Of a stretch of DNA of 9,357 bases, positions 1-6,230 are shown piece by piece; position 1 is the stretch's first letter; each line of letters opens with the position of its first letter. Origin of the DNA: Actinomycetota bacterium (GTDB lineage Bacteria; Actinomycetota; Actinomycetes; S36-B12); NCBI GenBank assembly GCA_009702725.1, contig WLHM01000031.1:1-9357 (forward strand). The letters run 5' to 3'. The translations under genes and the position numbers were made by a program. The notes under the pieces are model-generated. The model searched no databases and was not told the origin of the DNA. It was given only the letters and a program-made list of their open reading frames with translations.

Positions 1-1548
1 GGAAACCGGCAATTCACCAAGAAATACTTCGCCGGTTGCACCATCCAATGAGATGAAGTCACCCTCGCGGATTGTCCAGGACGTTCCATCGACCGAGGTG
101 GCAACGGCGACACCGCCGGCTTCATCAACAACAAGCGCATCGGCTCCGCAAACCGCGGGCTTACCCATGCCTCGGGCCACAACGGCCGCATGACTGGTCT
201 TACCGCCACGGCTGGTCAAAATGCCGACCGCGGCCACCATGCCGGCAAGATCATCCGGGTTAGTCTCGCGCCGCACCAAGACCACCGGGCGCCCCATTTC
301 TGCCCAGTCCACCGCAACAGCAGGGTCAAAAACCGCTTGCCCGACCGCGGCACCCGGTGAAGCAGCGATCCCCTTAGTGATCACGGTGCGATTACTCCCC
401 ACCGTTAGTTGTGGAACCAGTAATTGAGTTAGTTGGGCGCCGCTGACTCGCGCAAGTGCTTCGTCCTCGGTAATCAAACCCTCGTCCAAGAATTCGCAGG
501 CAATTCGAAAAGCAGCGCCCGCCGTACGTTTGCCCACTCGTGTTTGTAGCATCCAGAGCTTGCCGCGCTCAACGGTGAACTCGATATCGCAAAGGTCGCG
601 GTAGTGGGTCTCAAGGCGCCGCATCGTAAGTGATAGTTGCTCGGCTACTTCGTGGTTTTGCACGGCCAGATCAGCCAAAGTTAAGGTATTGCGGATACCA
701 GCAACAACGTCTTCGCCTTGGGCATTTGGCAAATAGTCACCGTAATGGCCAGCCGACCCGGTTGCCGGATCGCGCGTGAAAGCTACACCTGTTCCTGAAT
801 CCTCCCCCTGATTACCAAACACCATCGTACAAACGTTGACGGCTGTACCAAGGTCATTGGGGATGCGCTCGCGCCGGCGATAAAGTTTGGCGCGGTCTCC
901 ATTCCAAGACTCGAACACCGCGTGTACTGCGAGGTCGAGCTGCTCGCGGGGGTGCTGCGGAAACTCTCTTCCGGTTTGCTCGCGGATGATGGCCTTGTAC
1001 CTTTCCACCAACGCCTGTAAGGATTCAAAGTCGAGAGCGCTTTCATTCTGAACGCCCGCGGCATGGACCGCCGCCTCAAGCTCATTTGTGAAAAATCTAG
1101 GGTCGACGCCCAGCACAGTGCGCCCAAACATCGAAATTAGCCGGCGATAAGAGTCCCACGCAAAGCGGGCATCTCCCGAGATGGCTATCAAACCTTTCAC
1201 CGAAGCATCATTTAGGCCGACATTGAGAATGGTGTCCATCATTCCTGGCATCGAGAACACGGCACCTGATCGCACGGAGACAAGGAGCGGATCATGGACG
1301 TCACCAAGTCGTCGATTTAGGTGGTCTTCAAGGCGTCGCAGGGCCGCCGTGACTTGCACCCGGAGGTTTGCCGGCTCTTGGTTATTGAGCAGGAACCACC
1401 TGCAAGCATCGGTGGTAATAGTGAAACCAGGAGGCACTGGCAACCCGAGGCGCGTCATCTCTGCAAGATTTGCGCCTTTGCCGCCAAGGAGATCCTTTTG
1501 TTCGCGACCGCCCTCGGTGAAATCAAATACGTACCGGATCTCAGCCAT
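1..1548 (-). CDS. ppdK: Pyruvate phosphate dikinase, N-terminal 516 residues (cut by left edge)
   Basis: The enzyme interconverts pyruvate + ATP + Pi and PEP + AMP + PPi in the cytoplasm, linking glycolysis and gluconeogenesis. The frame is open from ATG 1548-1546 to the window edge. The N-terminal ATP-grasp nucleotide-binding half shows GGKGANLAEM (23-32), SVRSGAVFSMPGMMDTILNV (91-110), GDARFAWDSYRRLISMFG (126-143) and GEDSGTGVAFTRDPATG (248-264). The swivelling phosphohistidine domain carries GGKTSHAAVVARGMGKP at about 448-464, with catalytic His453. This matches the family spacing (His near 455) and favours PPDK over PEP synthase. The family is usually about 870-900 residues, so roughly 370 residues including the C-terminal PEP/pyruvate barrel lie outside. 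The start lies 2 nt after the stop of the secreted-protein gene upstream, with no good Shine-Dalgarno, so translational coupling is likely. No internal stop or missing key residue was seen in the visible part. Confidence 0.96.
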   Translation of the reverse strand, partial: MAEIRYVFDFTEGGREQKDLLGGKGANLAEMTRLGLPVPPGFTITTDACRWFLLNNQEPANLRVQVTAALRRLEDHLNRRLGDVHDPLLVSVRSGAVFSMPGMMDTILNVGLNDASVKGLIAISGDARFAWDSYRRLISMFGRTVLGVDPRFFTNELEAAVHAAGVQNESALDFESLQALVERYKAIIREQTGREFPQHPREQLDLAVHAVFESWNGDRAKLYRRRERIPNDLGTAVNVCTMVFGNQGEDSGTGVAFTRDPATGSAGHYGDYLPNAQGEDVVAGIRNTLTLADLAVQNHEVAEQLSLTMRRLETHYRDLCDIEFTVERGKLWMLQTRVGKRTAGAAFRIACEFLDEGLITEDEALARVSGAQLTQLLVPQLTVGSNRTVITKGIAASPGAAVGQAVFDPAVAVDWAEMGRPVVLVRRETNPDDLAGMVAAVGILTSRGGKTSHAAVVARGMGKPAVCGADALVVDEAGGVAVATSVDGTSWTIREGDFISLDGATGEVFLGELPVS

Positions 1549-1550
1549 GA

Positions 1551-1967
1551 TTAGTTCATGAACTTCAGTCGGACACTACTTACAGTTGTTCCGTAAGTAA
1601 ATTGAATAACAGTAATCCCTGAATGCTTTGGCACTACAGGAAAAGCAATGTAGGCGCCATAGCTACTGCCGCCCGCTGGCGATGGGTCGGGTAATTGCCG
1701 TAGCGCTCCAACAGTTGATTCCGCAGTATTCGTTGACGTAGCGATGCTATAGGTACAGGGCCCTGATGCTCCGAAACAATCACTCGTGTTGTAAACCACT
1801 CGGAAGCGGACGCTATTACCCGCCGGGACTTTAACCGTCTGCGACCCTGTCGCCGGAATCGATTTCACCACGGTGACCTTGGGCGCGGCCTGCGCCACAT
1901 TAATTGATGGCACAATCAAACCAGTGGCAATAATTGCACTTACTGCCAAGCGGCTTACGAACCTCAT
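1551..1967 (-). CDS. Small secreted protein of unknown function
   Basis: Encodes 138 residues. The start is chosen at ATG 1967-1965 because GAAAGGG lies 6 nt upstream and the protein then begins with a classical Sec signal peptide: MRFVSRL, a hydrophobic stretch to about residue 22, and a probable cleavage after AQA (25-27). An in-frame start at 2006 would add 13 residues ahead of the signal peptide and has no ribosome site as good. The mature part of about 111 residues is rich in Val, Ser and Thr in beta-strand-like alternation. It has two cysteines seven apart (C64, C71) that could form a disulfide. This suggests a small exported beta-sandwich protein, but I recognise no family. There is no lipobox, no sortase motif and no C-terminal membrane segment. 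It ends 2 nt before ppdK and so probably shares its transcript, an odd pairing for a cytoplasmic enzyme. Confidence 0.8.
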   Translation of the reverse strand: MRFVSRLAVSAIIATGLIVPSINVAQAAPKVTVVKSIPATGSQTVKVPAGNSVRFRVVYNTSDCFGASGPCTYSIATSTNTAESTVGALRQLPDPSPAGGSSYGAYIAFPVVPKHSGITVIQFTYGTTVSSVRLKFMN

Positions 1968-2410
1968 ATTGCGCCCTTTCACGTTGTCGATGAAGGCCTG
2001 GAGCAACGGGGTGATTCGACCTCGAGTGCAGCCTACAAAATAAACGGCCCAGGCGCGCTCATCTGGTGTGTGATTGATCTAATTGCATCGGGTCGCTCCC
2101 TACGGGCTGAGACCTTGGCGCATTCGGCGCACGAGGATTAACTCTCATCAGGTGCCCGGTCCTTCAACCTGCTGAAACCGTCAATAAATGGCCCAGATAT
2201 GACGGTTCGAGCAGGTACAAGGCCCCACGATGACGGTTCGAGCAGGTACAAGGCCCGGCAATTACCGTGCCGATCAATCCCCCCTCGGGGTACCGCCCGC
2301 TTGGTATCAAGATCGGTATCAGCGGATCGGTTGGCTTCACGTGGTCGTGCTGGATATGGGTATCGTTGGCCACTCCAGATCTACCTCGAGCAAACGGCAA
2401 AGGAGACCTA
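1968..2410. other. Divergent intergenic region (secreted protein/ppdK versus aldo/keto reductase)
   Basis: About 440 bp without a convincing gene. Open frames here, including a plus-strand extension of the aldo/keto reductase back to 2267, look like chance because they lack a Shine-Dalgarno site and family similarity. The region must hold the promoters of both flanking genes. A weak candidate for the reductase is TTGGCT (2331-2336) and TATGGG (2355-2360), 18 nt apart. GGTATC occurs three times (2303, 2315, 2359). The dominant structure is the repeat cluster at 2156-2258, listed separately. No tRNA or recognised riboswitch was seen. Confidence 0.6.
2156..2258. repeat. Three-copy repeat: one inverted plus two tandem direct copies
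   Basis: Two direct copies start at 2199 and 2230 (period 31) and are identical for 27 nt. A third, diverged copy lies in inverted orientation at about 2156-2183. Over the 23-nt core (2161-2183 on the minus strand against 2200-2222) it matches at 19 positions, keeping the blocks TGACGGTT, AGCAGGT and AAGG. Each copy begins exactly 6 nt after a GGCC, and the first GGCC (2190-2193) is shared by the inverted copy and direct copy 1, so the array is symmetric about it. The inverted copy could pair with either direct copy to form a hairpin. Against copy 2 the similarity extends outward through a CCGG. The function is not recognised. Possible roles are a regulator-binding array, an RNA switch with two alternative stems, or a palindromic repeat element. 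Confidence 0.75.
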
Positions 2411-3235
2411 ATGCCCCTCGCACCTAATTTGATAATGAATGATGGGCGAGCGATCCCGCAGATCGGGTTTGGGGTTTGGCAGGTACCCGATGACCAAGTG
2501 GCCGCAGCAACCCTTGAGGCATTTGCGGCCGGATACCGCCACGTCGACACGGCCGCCGTGTACAAAAACGAACGCGGGGTGGGCGAAGCGATCGCACGCT
2601 CTGGCTTGCCACGTGATGACATCTTCTTGACCACGAAAGTCTGGAACACCGACCATGGGTATGACCAGACCATGCGCGCCTTTGACGAGAGCATTTCGCT
2701 ACTCGGAGTTTCTGAAGTGGATCTTTATCTTGTGCACTGGCCTGCGCCAGCCACTGGAAATTACCTAGAGACCTGGCGGGCAGTGGTGCAACTTCAGTCT
2801 GAGGGCCGCGCTAGATCGATTGGGGTGTCGAACTTTCACCAAGAGCAGCTAACAAAAATCATCGCCGAGACTGGCGTCGTGCCGGCTGTTGACCAGATTG
2901 AGTTGCACCCGTGGCTGCCTCAAGCCCCGCTCAGGGCCCTTGCAGCCGATCTCGGAATGTTGATAGAGGCGTGGAGCCCACTAGCGTCAGGCGAATTAGT
3001 CAACGATCCGGTTATTGGAAAAATCGCCACTGAACACCAAAAGAGCATCGCTCAGGTGCTAATTCGCTGGCATCTTCAGTTGGACAACGTGGTCCTACCC
3101 AAATCAGTAACGCCGGTTCGCATCCGTGAAAATATTGATGTCTTCGATTTTGAACTGACTCTGGAGAACATGGCGACAATCAGTTCACTTGAGAATGGCA
3201 AGCGCGTCGGCCCGAACCCCGACGAGTTCATGTAG
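2411..3235 (+). CDS. Aldo/keto reductase, AKR5/2,5-diketo-D-gluconate reductase type
   Basis: A cytosolic NADPH-dependent reductase of aldehydes and ketones. It is 274 residues, the usual length for prokaryotic AKR5-type enzymes. The full catalytic tetrad is visible: Asp46 (YRHVDTAAVY), Tyr51, Lys76 (FLTTKVW) and His109 (DLYLVHWP). Other signatures are IGFGVWQV (18-25), GRARSIGVSNF (132-142), the barrel strand QIELHPWLPQ (162-171) and the cofactor-phosphate loop VLPKSVTPVRIREN (228-241). The start at ATG 2411 is set by AAAGGAGA about 5 nt upstream and fits the family N-terminus. The exact substrate (2,5-diketogluconate, methylglyoxal or other carbonyls) cannot be read from sequence. It is a single gene on its strand, preceded by the repeat-bearing intergenic region, and its TAG stop lies only 10 nt from the convergent P450 stop, with no terminator between. 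Confidence 0.95.
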   Translation: MPLAPNLIMNDGRAIPQIGFGVWQVPDDQVAAATLEAFAAGYRHVDTAAVYKNERGVGEAIARSGLPRDDIFLTTKVWNTDHGYDQTMRAFDESISLLGVSEVDLYLVHWPAPATGNYLETWRAVVQLQSEGRARSIGVSNFHQEQLTKIIAETGVVPAVDQIELHPWLPQAPLRALAADLGMLIEAWSPLASGELVNDPVIGKIATEHQKSIAQVLIRWHLQLDNVVLPKSVTPVRIRENIDVFDFELTLENMATISSLENGKRVGPNPDEFM

Positions 3236-3245
3236 TGATTGGTGG

Positions 3246-3812
3246 CTACACCCGCCAGGAGAGTTCTAGTGACCCCGGCCGCCTAAATGCGAAACCAGCT
3301 GGCGGTACCGCGGCTACCAAGGTGAGATTGGGTAACCGGCTGAGGAGTTTGTCAACCGCTATGGCAGTTTGGGTTCGGGCTAGGTGCACTCCAAGGCAAT
3401 GGTGTTCACCCGCGGAAAAACCTAAGCCGTGTTTGGCGTTGGCACGATGAATATCGAAGGTGAGTGGGTCAGCGAAAACAGCAGGATCGCGGTTGACGGC
3501 GATAACCGAGATCCCAACAAACTCGCCAGCGTCGATAGTGACCCCGCAGGCGGTAAATGGTCTCCCCATCCACCTCTCGATGAAGGCAACCGGTGGAATA
3601 AGTCGAATCGCTTCGTCAACGGCACCCGGTATTAAACTTCGATCGGTTAAACACTGCGACAAGGCATCAGGGTGGGTCAGAAGCAAGAGCAGAGTTGACA
3701 TCACAGAAGCTTGTATTGTCTCAACGGCCCCGAACATCACCACCCGAAGTTGCGCTACCACCTCTTCATCGGACAGTTCGTTGTCTGAGCTCGCCAAAAC
3801 TTCATTTGTCAA
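3246..3812 (-). CDS. Cytochrome P450, C-terminal heme-binding fragment
   Basis: This is the part downstream of the TAG, counted from the first usable start (TTG 3812-3810), 188 residues. It contains the I helix (FGAVETI), EAIR, IERW, NRDP and the heme loop with its Cys ligand. The frame is actually open back to 3917, and the 35 extra codons are P450-like. There is no good Shine-Dalgarno before the TTG, so independent translation is doubtful. The fragment is best treated as the second half of the interrupted gene. Confidence 0.65.
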   Translation of the reverse strand: MTNEVLASSDNELSDEEVVAQLRVVMFGAVETIQASVMSTLLLLLTHPDALSQCLTDRSLIPGAVDEAIRLIPPVAFIERWMGRPFTACGVTIDAGEFVGISVIAVNRDPAVFADPLTFDIHRANAKHGLGFSAGEHHCLGVHLARTQTAIAVDKLLSRLPNLTLVAAVPPAGFAFRRPGSLELSWRV

Positions 3813-3917
3813 TGATGCTGCGCCCGACGATCGATGAGCATTTAGGCCGGCAAGTAGCAGTTTGTCTAACTGCTCCCTAGCTAATTCCGCCCGCTTACCC
3901 GTCTCCGGGTCTCCGTC

Positions 3918-4466
3918 CTAAACCCTTGCGGCGGCAAAATCTGCGTAATATGCGTCGATTTTCGCGCTCTCGCCAAGTGGTAGCCCAATGACGTGACCGG
4001 CAACGGCGACGGCAAACTCTGCAGCGAAAGCTGAATGTAATTCCGCTTTACCTTCATCAGCAAACCGGTCAATTAGCGCATCTGCCTGCCCCCGAATGAA
4101 ATCACCGAAGGCATGTTCGGCCTCGCGGGCTCGAAATGGGCGCTCGAAGGGCGCTCGGAGTCGATCATGTGCGGGCGCATCGACAGTAAGCATCATTTTC
4201 CCTAGTGAGGCGCGCACCATATTTTCGGATACCTCGACGGTTGCACCAGCTTTTGGCAACAACATCTCGCGGGCACCCTCACGACTGGTGATCAGCCAGC
4301 CGCCCAGAGCTGGAAGCCAAGTTACCGGCTCCTGCTCCCGTAACCGATCAAGTACGTGCTCACGGCCCGAATCTTGGAGATCTTCCATCGTGATCAAAGC
4401 ACCAGCTGGAAATTGCAACTGCCTAAGCATGTTCGTACCGTCAGTTACCTGGGCCTGTGAAATCAT
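3918..4466 (-). CDS. Cytochrome P450, N-terminal fragment up to the TAG
   Basis: If the TAG is read as stop, a 182-residue product results. It covers the N-terminal sheet and helices A to about F, including the C-helix heme-propionate region DAPAHDRLRAPF, and ends at FAAARV. It lacks the I helix, ExxR and the heme-thiolate Cys, so it could not be an active P450 by itself. The start at 4466 has only GCGGA directly against the ATG. Met13 (ATG at 4430) is a possible alternative, and neither has a strong ribosome site. Confidence 0.7.
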   Translation of the reverse strand: MISQAQVTDGTNMLRQLQFPAGALITMEDLQDSGREHVLDRLREQEPVTWLPALGGWLITSREGAREMLLPKAGATVEVSENMVRASLGKMMLTVDAPAHDRLRAPFERPFRAREAEHAFGDFIRGQADALIDRFADEGKAELHSAFAAEFAVAVAGHVIGLPLGESAKIDAYYADFAAARV

Positions 4467-4534
4467 TCCGCATGACCTAACTGTGCTCTTTAGGTGATTA
4501 GATAATTAATGCATTAGTGAACTTTATGCCAGAG
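4467..4534. other. AT-rich spacer between gpr and P450 with a 10-bp palindrome
   Basis: This 68-nt gap is more AT-rich than its surroundings and contains the perfect palindrome TAATGCATTA (4507-4516). It shows no hairpin with a U-tract, so nothing clearly separates the P450 from the gpr transcript. The palindrome could be an operator or part of a secondary promoter for the P450, with TTCACT as a weak -35-like element on the minus strand. This is only suggestive. Confidence 0.3.
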
Positions 4535-5572
4535 TTAAGGAATAAGGGATTGCGCCTCCCACAAATTAATGTTGGCTTCTATCGCGTAATTATCTATTTC
4601 AGCAAGTTCGGCCTCCGTAAATTTCAGGTTATCGACGGCGCTTGCGGTCTCAACCAGTTGGCGCACGCTACTGGCACCCAATAACGTTGTTGTCACTCGT
4701 TCATCGCGAAGTGTCCAGGCCACCGCAAGTTGTGCTAGCGACTGGCCGCGGCGCGCTGCAATTGCGGCCAGTGCCCGCACCCGATCAATATTTTCTTCGG
4801 TTAGGTGCGAGTCGAACAAACTCTTACCCGCAGCGGCCCGTGAATCAGCGGGCACGCCCTCTAGGTATCTATTAGTCAATACTCCTTGGGCAAGTGGGCT
4901 GAAGGTAATGCAGCCCGCTCCTACCTCCTGCAATGCATCAAGCAAGCCATTTTCTAGCCACCTATTGAACATTGAGTATGAAGGCTGATGGATCAATAGC
5001 GGGGTGCCAAGATCGGCAAGAATACGCGCTGCTGCCAAGGTGCGAGAGGGTGAGTAGGAAGAGATTCCAACATAAAGTGCCTTGCCTTGCTGGACAGCAG
5101 AATGAAGGGCCCCCATGGACTCCGCAATGGGCGTATCGGCATCGGGTCGATGGTGATAGAAAATGTCCACATAGTCCAGCCCCAACCGGGCGAGGCTTTT
5201 GTCAAGGCTGGCAAGCAGGTACTTGCGCGAACCCATATCCCCATAAGGCCCAGGCCACATATCCCACCCGGCTTTACTCGAGATCACTAGTTCATCGCGC
5301 AGGCCGGAAAAATCATCACGTAAAATCTGCCCGACATTAAATTCAGCAGAACCTGCCGGGGGGCCGTAGTTGTTAGCTAAGTCAAAATGGTTTATCCCTA
5401 GATCGAAAGCACGTTGCATGATTGCGCGCTGCGTCTCTCGCGGTTTATCGTCACCGAAATTATGCCAAAAACCAAGTGAAATAGCTGGTAGCTGCAGGCC
5501 ACTTACTCCGGTTCTCCGGTACGGCATCCGACCGTCATAGCGCGCAGGATCTGGTCGATAGGTACCTGACAT
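4535..5572 (-). CDS. gpr: Aldo/keto reductase, L-glyceraldehyde 3-phosphate reductase (YghZ/Gpr) type
   Basis: A 345-residue reductase of the AKR14 group, which reduces L-glyceraldehyde 3-phosphate and detoxifies methylglyoxal with NADPH. It resembles E. coli YghZ as I recall it over nearly the whole length: SLGFWHNFGD (32-41), FDLGINHFDLANNYGPP (56-72), SSKAGWDMWPGPYG (98-111), SRKYLLASLDKSLARLGL (115-132), GKALYVGISSYSP, LLIHQPSYSMFNRW, FSPLAQGVLTNRYL and NLWEAQS at the end. The tetrad is Asp64, Tyr69, Lys100 and His141. The start at 5572 is 3 nt beyond the lipoprotein stop, and its nearest Shine-Dalgarno-like sequence (GGGAG) is about 13 nt upstream, so it is probably translationally coupled to that gene. 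It is longer than the 2411-3235 reductase and from another AKR family, so the two are not a recent duplication. The family is clear; the physiological substrate is inferred from homology. Confidence 0.93.
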   Translation of the reverse strand: MSGTYRPDPARYDGRMPYRRTGVSGLQLPAISLGFWHNFGDDKPRETQRAIMQRAFDLGINHFDLANNYGPPAGSAEFNVGQILRDDFSGLRDELVISSKAGWDMWPGPYGDMGSRKYLLASLDKSLARLGLDYVDIFYHHRPDADTPIAESMGALHSAVQQGKALYVGISSYSPSRTLAAARILADLGTPLLIHQPSYSMFNRWLENGLLDALQEVGAGCITFSPLAQGVLTNRYLEGVPADSRAAAGKSLFDSHLTEENIDRVRALAAIAARRGQSLAQLAVAWTLRDERVTTTLLGASSVRQLVETASAVDNLKFTEAELAEIDNYAIEANINLWEAQSLIP

Positions 5573-5575
5573 GAC

Positions 5576-6106
5576 TTACGGAATCAACTCCCGGGCATCG
5601 ATATTCTCTTGCGGCAACGCATATTCAGCGCTAGCGCACTGAGCCTCAATCCGGTTGGCCTGCAAGGTGAGACGCTTCTTTTGTTTTTTAGACAAGGAGT
5701 CGATCCCGTCCTTTTTACCGAATTTGTCCAAGAGCGATTGCATCTTCTCGGCGTTCGTAAGAACTTGCTGAGTCAACTCTCCCGAGTTGGCCGCATCGCC
5801 AGCGGTCGCCGACAAGTCAGCGACCAGTTGCTGATATTCAACCAGTAGCGCTCTGCGCTCTTTCTTAGATAGGTCTTTGACACCGGAGGCGACGGTGCTG
5901 CGGAGAAGATCCAACTGGAAATAGGTCTCGCAAGTTGCCTGCGCATCGAAGGTTACGACAGCATCTGCGCTCGGGTTGGCCAACGCCGAAGACAGGCTCG
6001 GAGCAGGGACGGCTTCTGGCTCGGACGAGCACGCGGACAAGAACAAGGCACTCGCAAGTGCAACCGGCACGAGCACCCGTGCTTTAACTGCTGAATTTAC
6101 CCACAT
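5576..6106 (-). CDS. Lipoprotein of unknown function with charged helical body
   Basis: Encodes 176 residues. The start is chosen at ATG 6106-6104 because GAAGGGAG lies 6 nt upstream and the protein then opens with a lipoprotein signal: K8, R10, a hydrophobic stretch and the lipobox LSAC with Cys26 for lipidation and cleavage. An in-frame start at 6142 would prepend 12 residues and lacks this site. After a Pro/Ser/Ala-rich linker (27-50) comes a predicted helical, Lys/Glu/Gln-rich domain with two cysteines (C59, C157) that could pair outside the membrane. A short motif occurs twice, DLSKKERR (78-85) and SLSKKQKK (137-144), each opening a charged helix. It is probably anchored on the outer face of the cytoplasmic membrane. 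No family is recognised. It is the first gene of a likely operon with gpr (3-nt gap) and P450, divergent from acr3. Confidence 0.85.
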   Translation of the reverse strand: MWVNSAVKARVLVPVALASALFLSACSSEPEAVPAPSLSSALANPSADAVVTFDAQATCETYFQLDLLRSTVASGVKDLSKKERRALLVEYQQLVADLSATAGDAANSGELTQQVLTNAEKMQSLLDKFGKKDGIDSLSKKQKKRLTLQANRIEAQCASAEYALPQENIDARELIP

Positions 6107-6230
6107 TTTCGCTCCCTTCGCCGCGGCGCCAAAAGCGCGCACCCGTGTCCCGTAACCTTACGCGAAACTGCTAGATTTCGGGGGCCCCAACGTCGAGAAA
6201 GTACTCCTGAAGAGAGGATCGGCTCCTGCC
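6107..6230. promoter_or_regulatory. Divergent promoter region between lipoprotein operon and acr3
   Basis: These 124 nt separate two outward-facing genes and must serve both. Visible elements are the palindrome GGGGCCCC (6181-6188), a small inverted repeat CGAAA/TTTCG (6163-6167 and 6176-6180) and GTAACCTTAC (6152-6161), which is symmetric except at its centre. Any of these could be operators. I see no clear -35/-10 pair and no recognisable ArsR box, so boundaries and regulators stay open. Confidence 0.35.

Larger units (their letters stand above)
3246..4466 (-). pseudogene. Cytochrome P450 interrupted by a single in-frame TAG
   Basis: Reading from ATG 4466-4464 to TAG 3248-3246 gives one unbroken frame of 406 positions, normal for a soluble bacterial P450, except for TAG at 3920-3918 (position 183). 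P450 features lie on both sides: DAPAHDRLRAPFERPF in the N-terminal part, then FGAVETI of the I helix (about 245-251), the K-helix EAIR (E285, R288), IERW (296-299) and the heme loop GFSAGEHHCLG with thiolate Cys357. The 35 codons between the TAG and the next possible start read as normal P450 sequence, including KRAELAREQLDKLL. No frameshift or other stop was found. This looks like a very recent nonsense mutation, a read-through codon or a base error. It is a heme monooxygenase of unknown substrate needing ferredoxin/reductase partners, and none is in the window. It lies 68 nt after gpr, probably as the last gene of that operon. Confidence 0.85.

Noticed and set aside
783..1127. Minus-strand open frame of 114 codons inside ppdK
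   Set aside because: It is in another frame of the well-supported PPDK coding sequence and has arbitrary composition.
2199..2256. GGTTCGA inside the repeats as tRNA T-loops
   Set aside because: The flanks do not form a T-stem, and no acceptor, D or anticodon arms can be built.
2199..2258. Two identical 27-nt repeats as a minimal CRISPR array
   Set aside because: The spacer would be only 4 nt, the third copy is inverted, and there are no cas genes.
2303..2364. Three GGTATC hexamers upstream of the aldo/keto reductase as an operator series
   Set aside because: The spacings (12 and 44 nt) are irregular and the flanks are not shared, so this may be chance.
2267..2410. A plus-strand open extension of the aldo/keto reductase back to ATG 2267
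   Set aside because: The extension has no family similarity, while ATG 2411 has AAAGGAGA at proper spacing and matches the normal N-terminus.
2164..2694. Minus-strand open frame of 176 codons antisense to the aldo/keto reductase
   Set aside because: It is a shadow of the real gene, with no ribosome site and no recognisable domain.
3918..3920. TAG as a pyrrolysine or genome-wide recoded codon
   Set aside because: TAG ends the neighbouring reductase and esterase at family-typical positions, and no pyl genes are in the window. Suppression at this one site is left open.
4972..5340. Plus-strand open frame of 122 codons across gpr
   Set aside because: It is antisense to a clearly conserved reductase, with low-complexity shadow composition.
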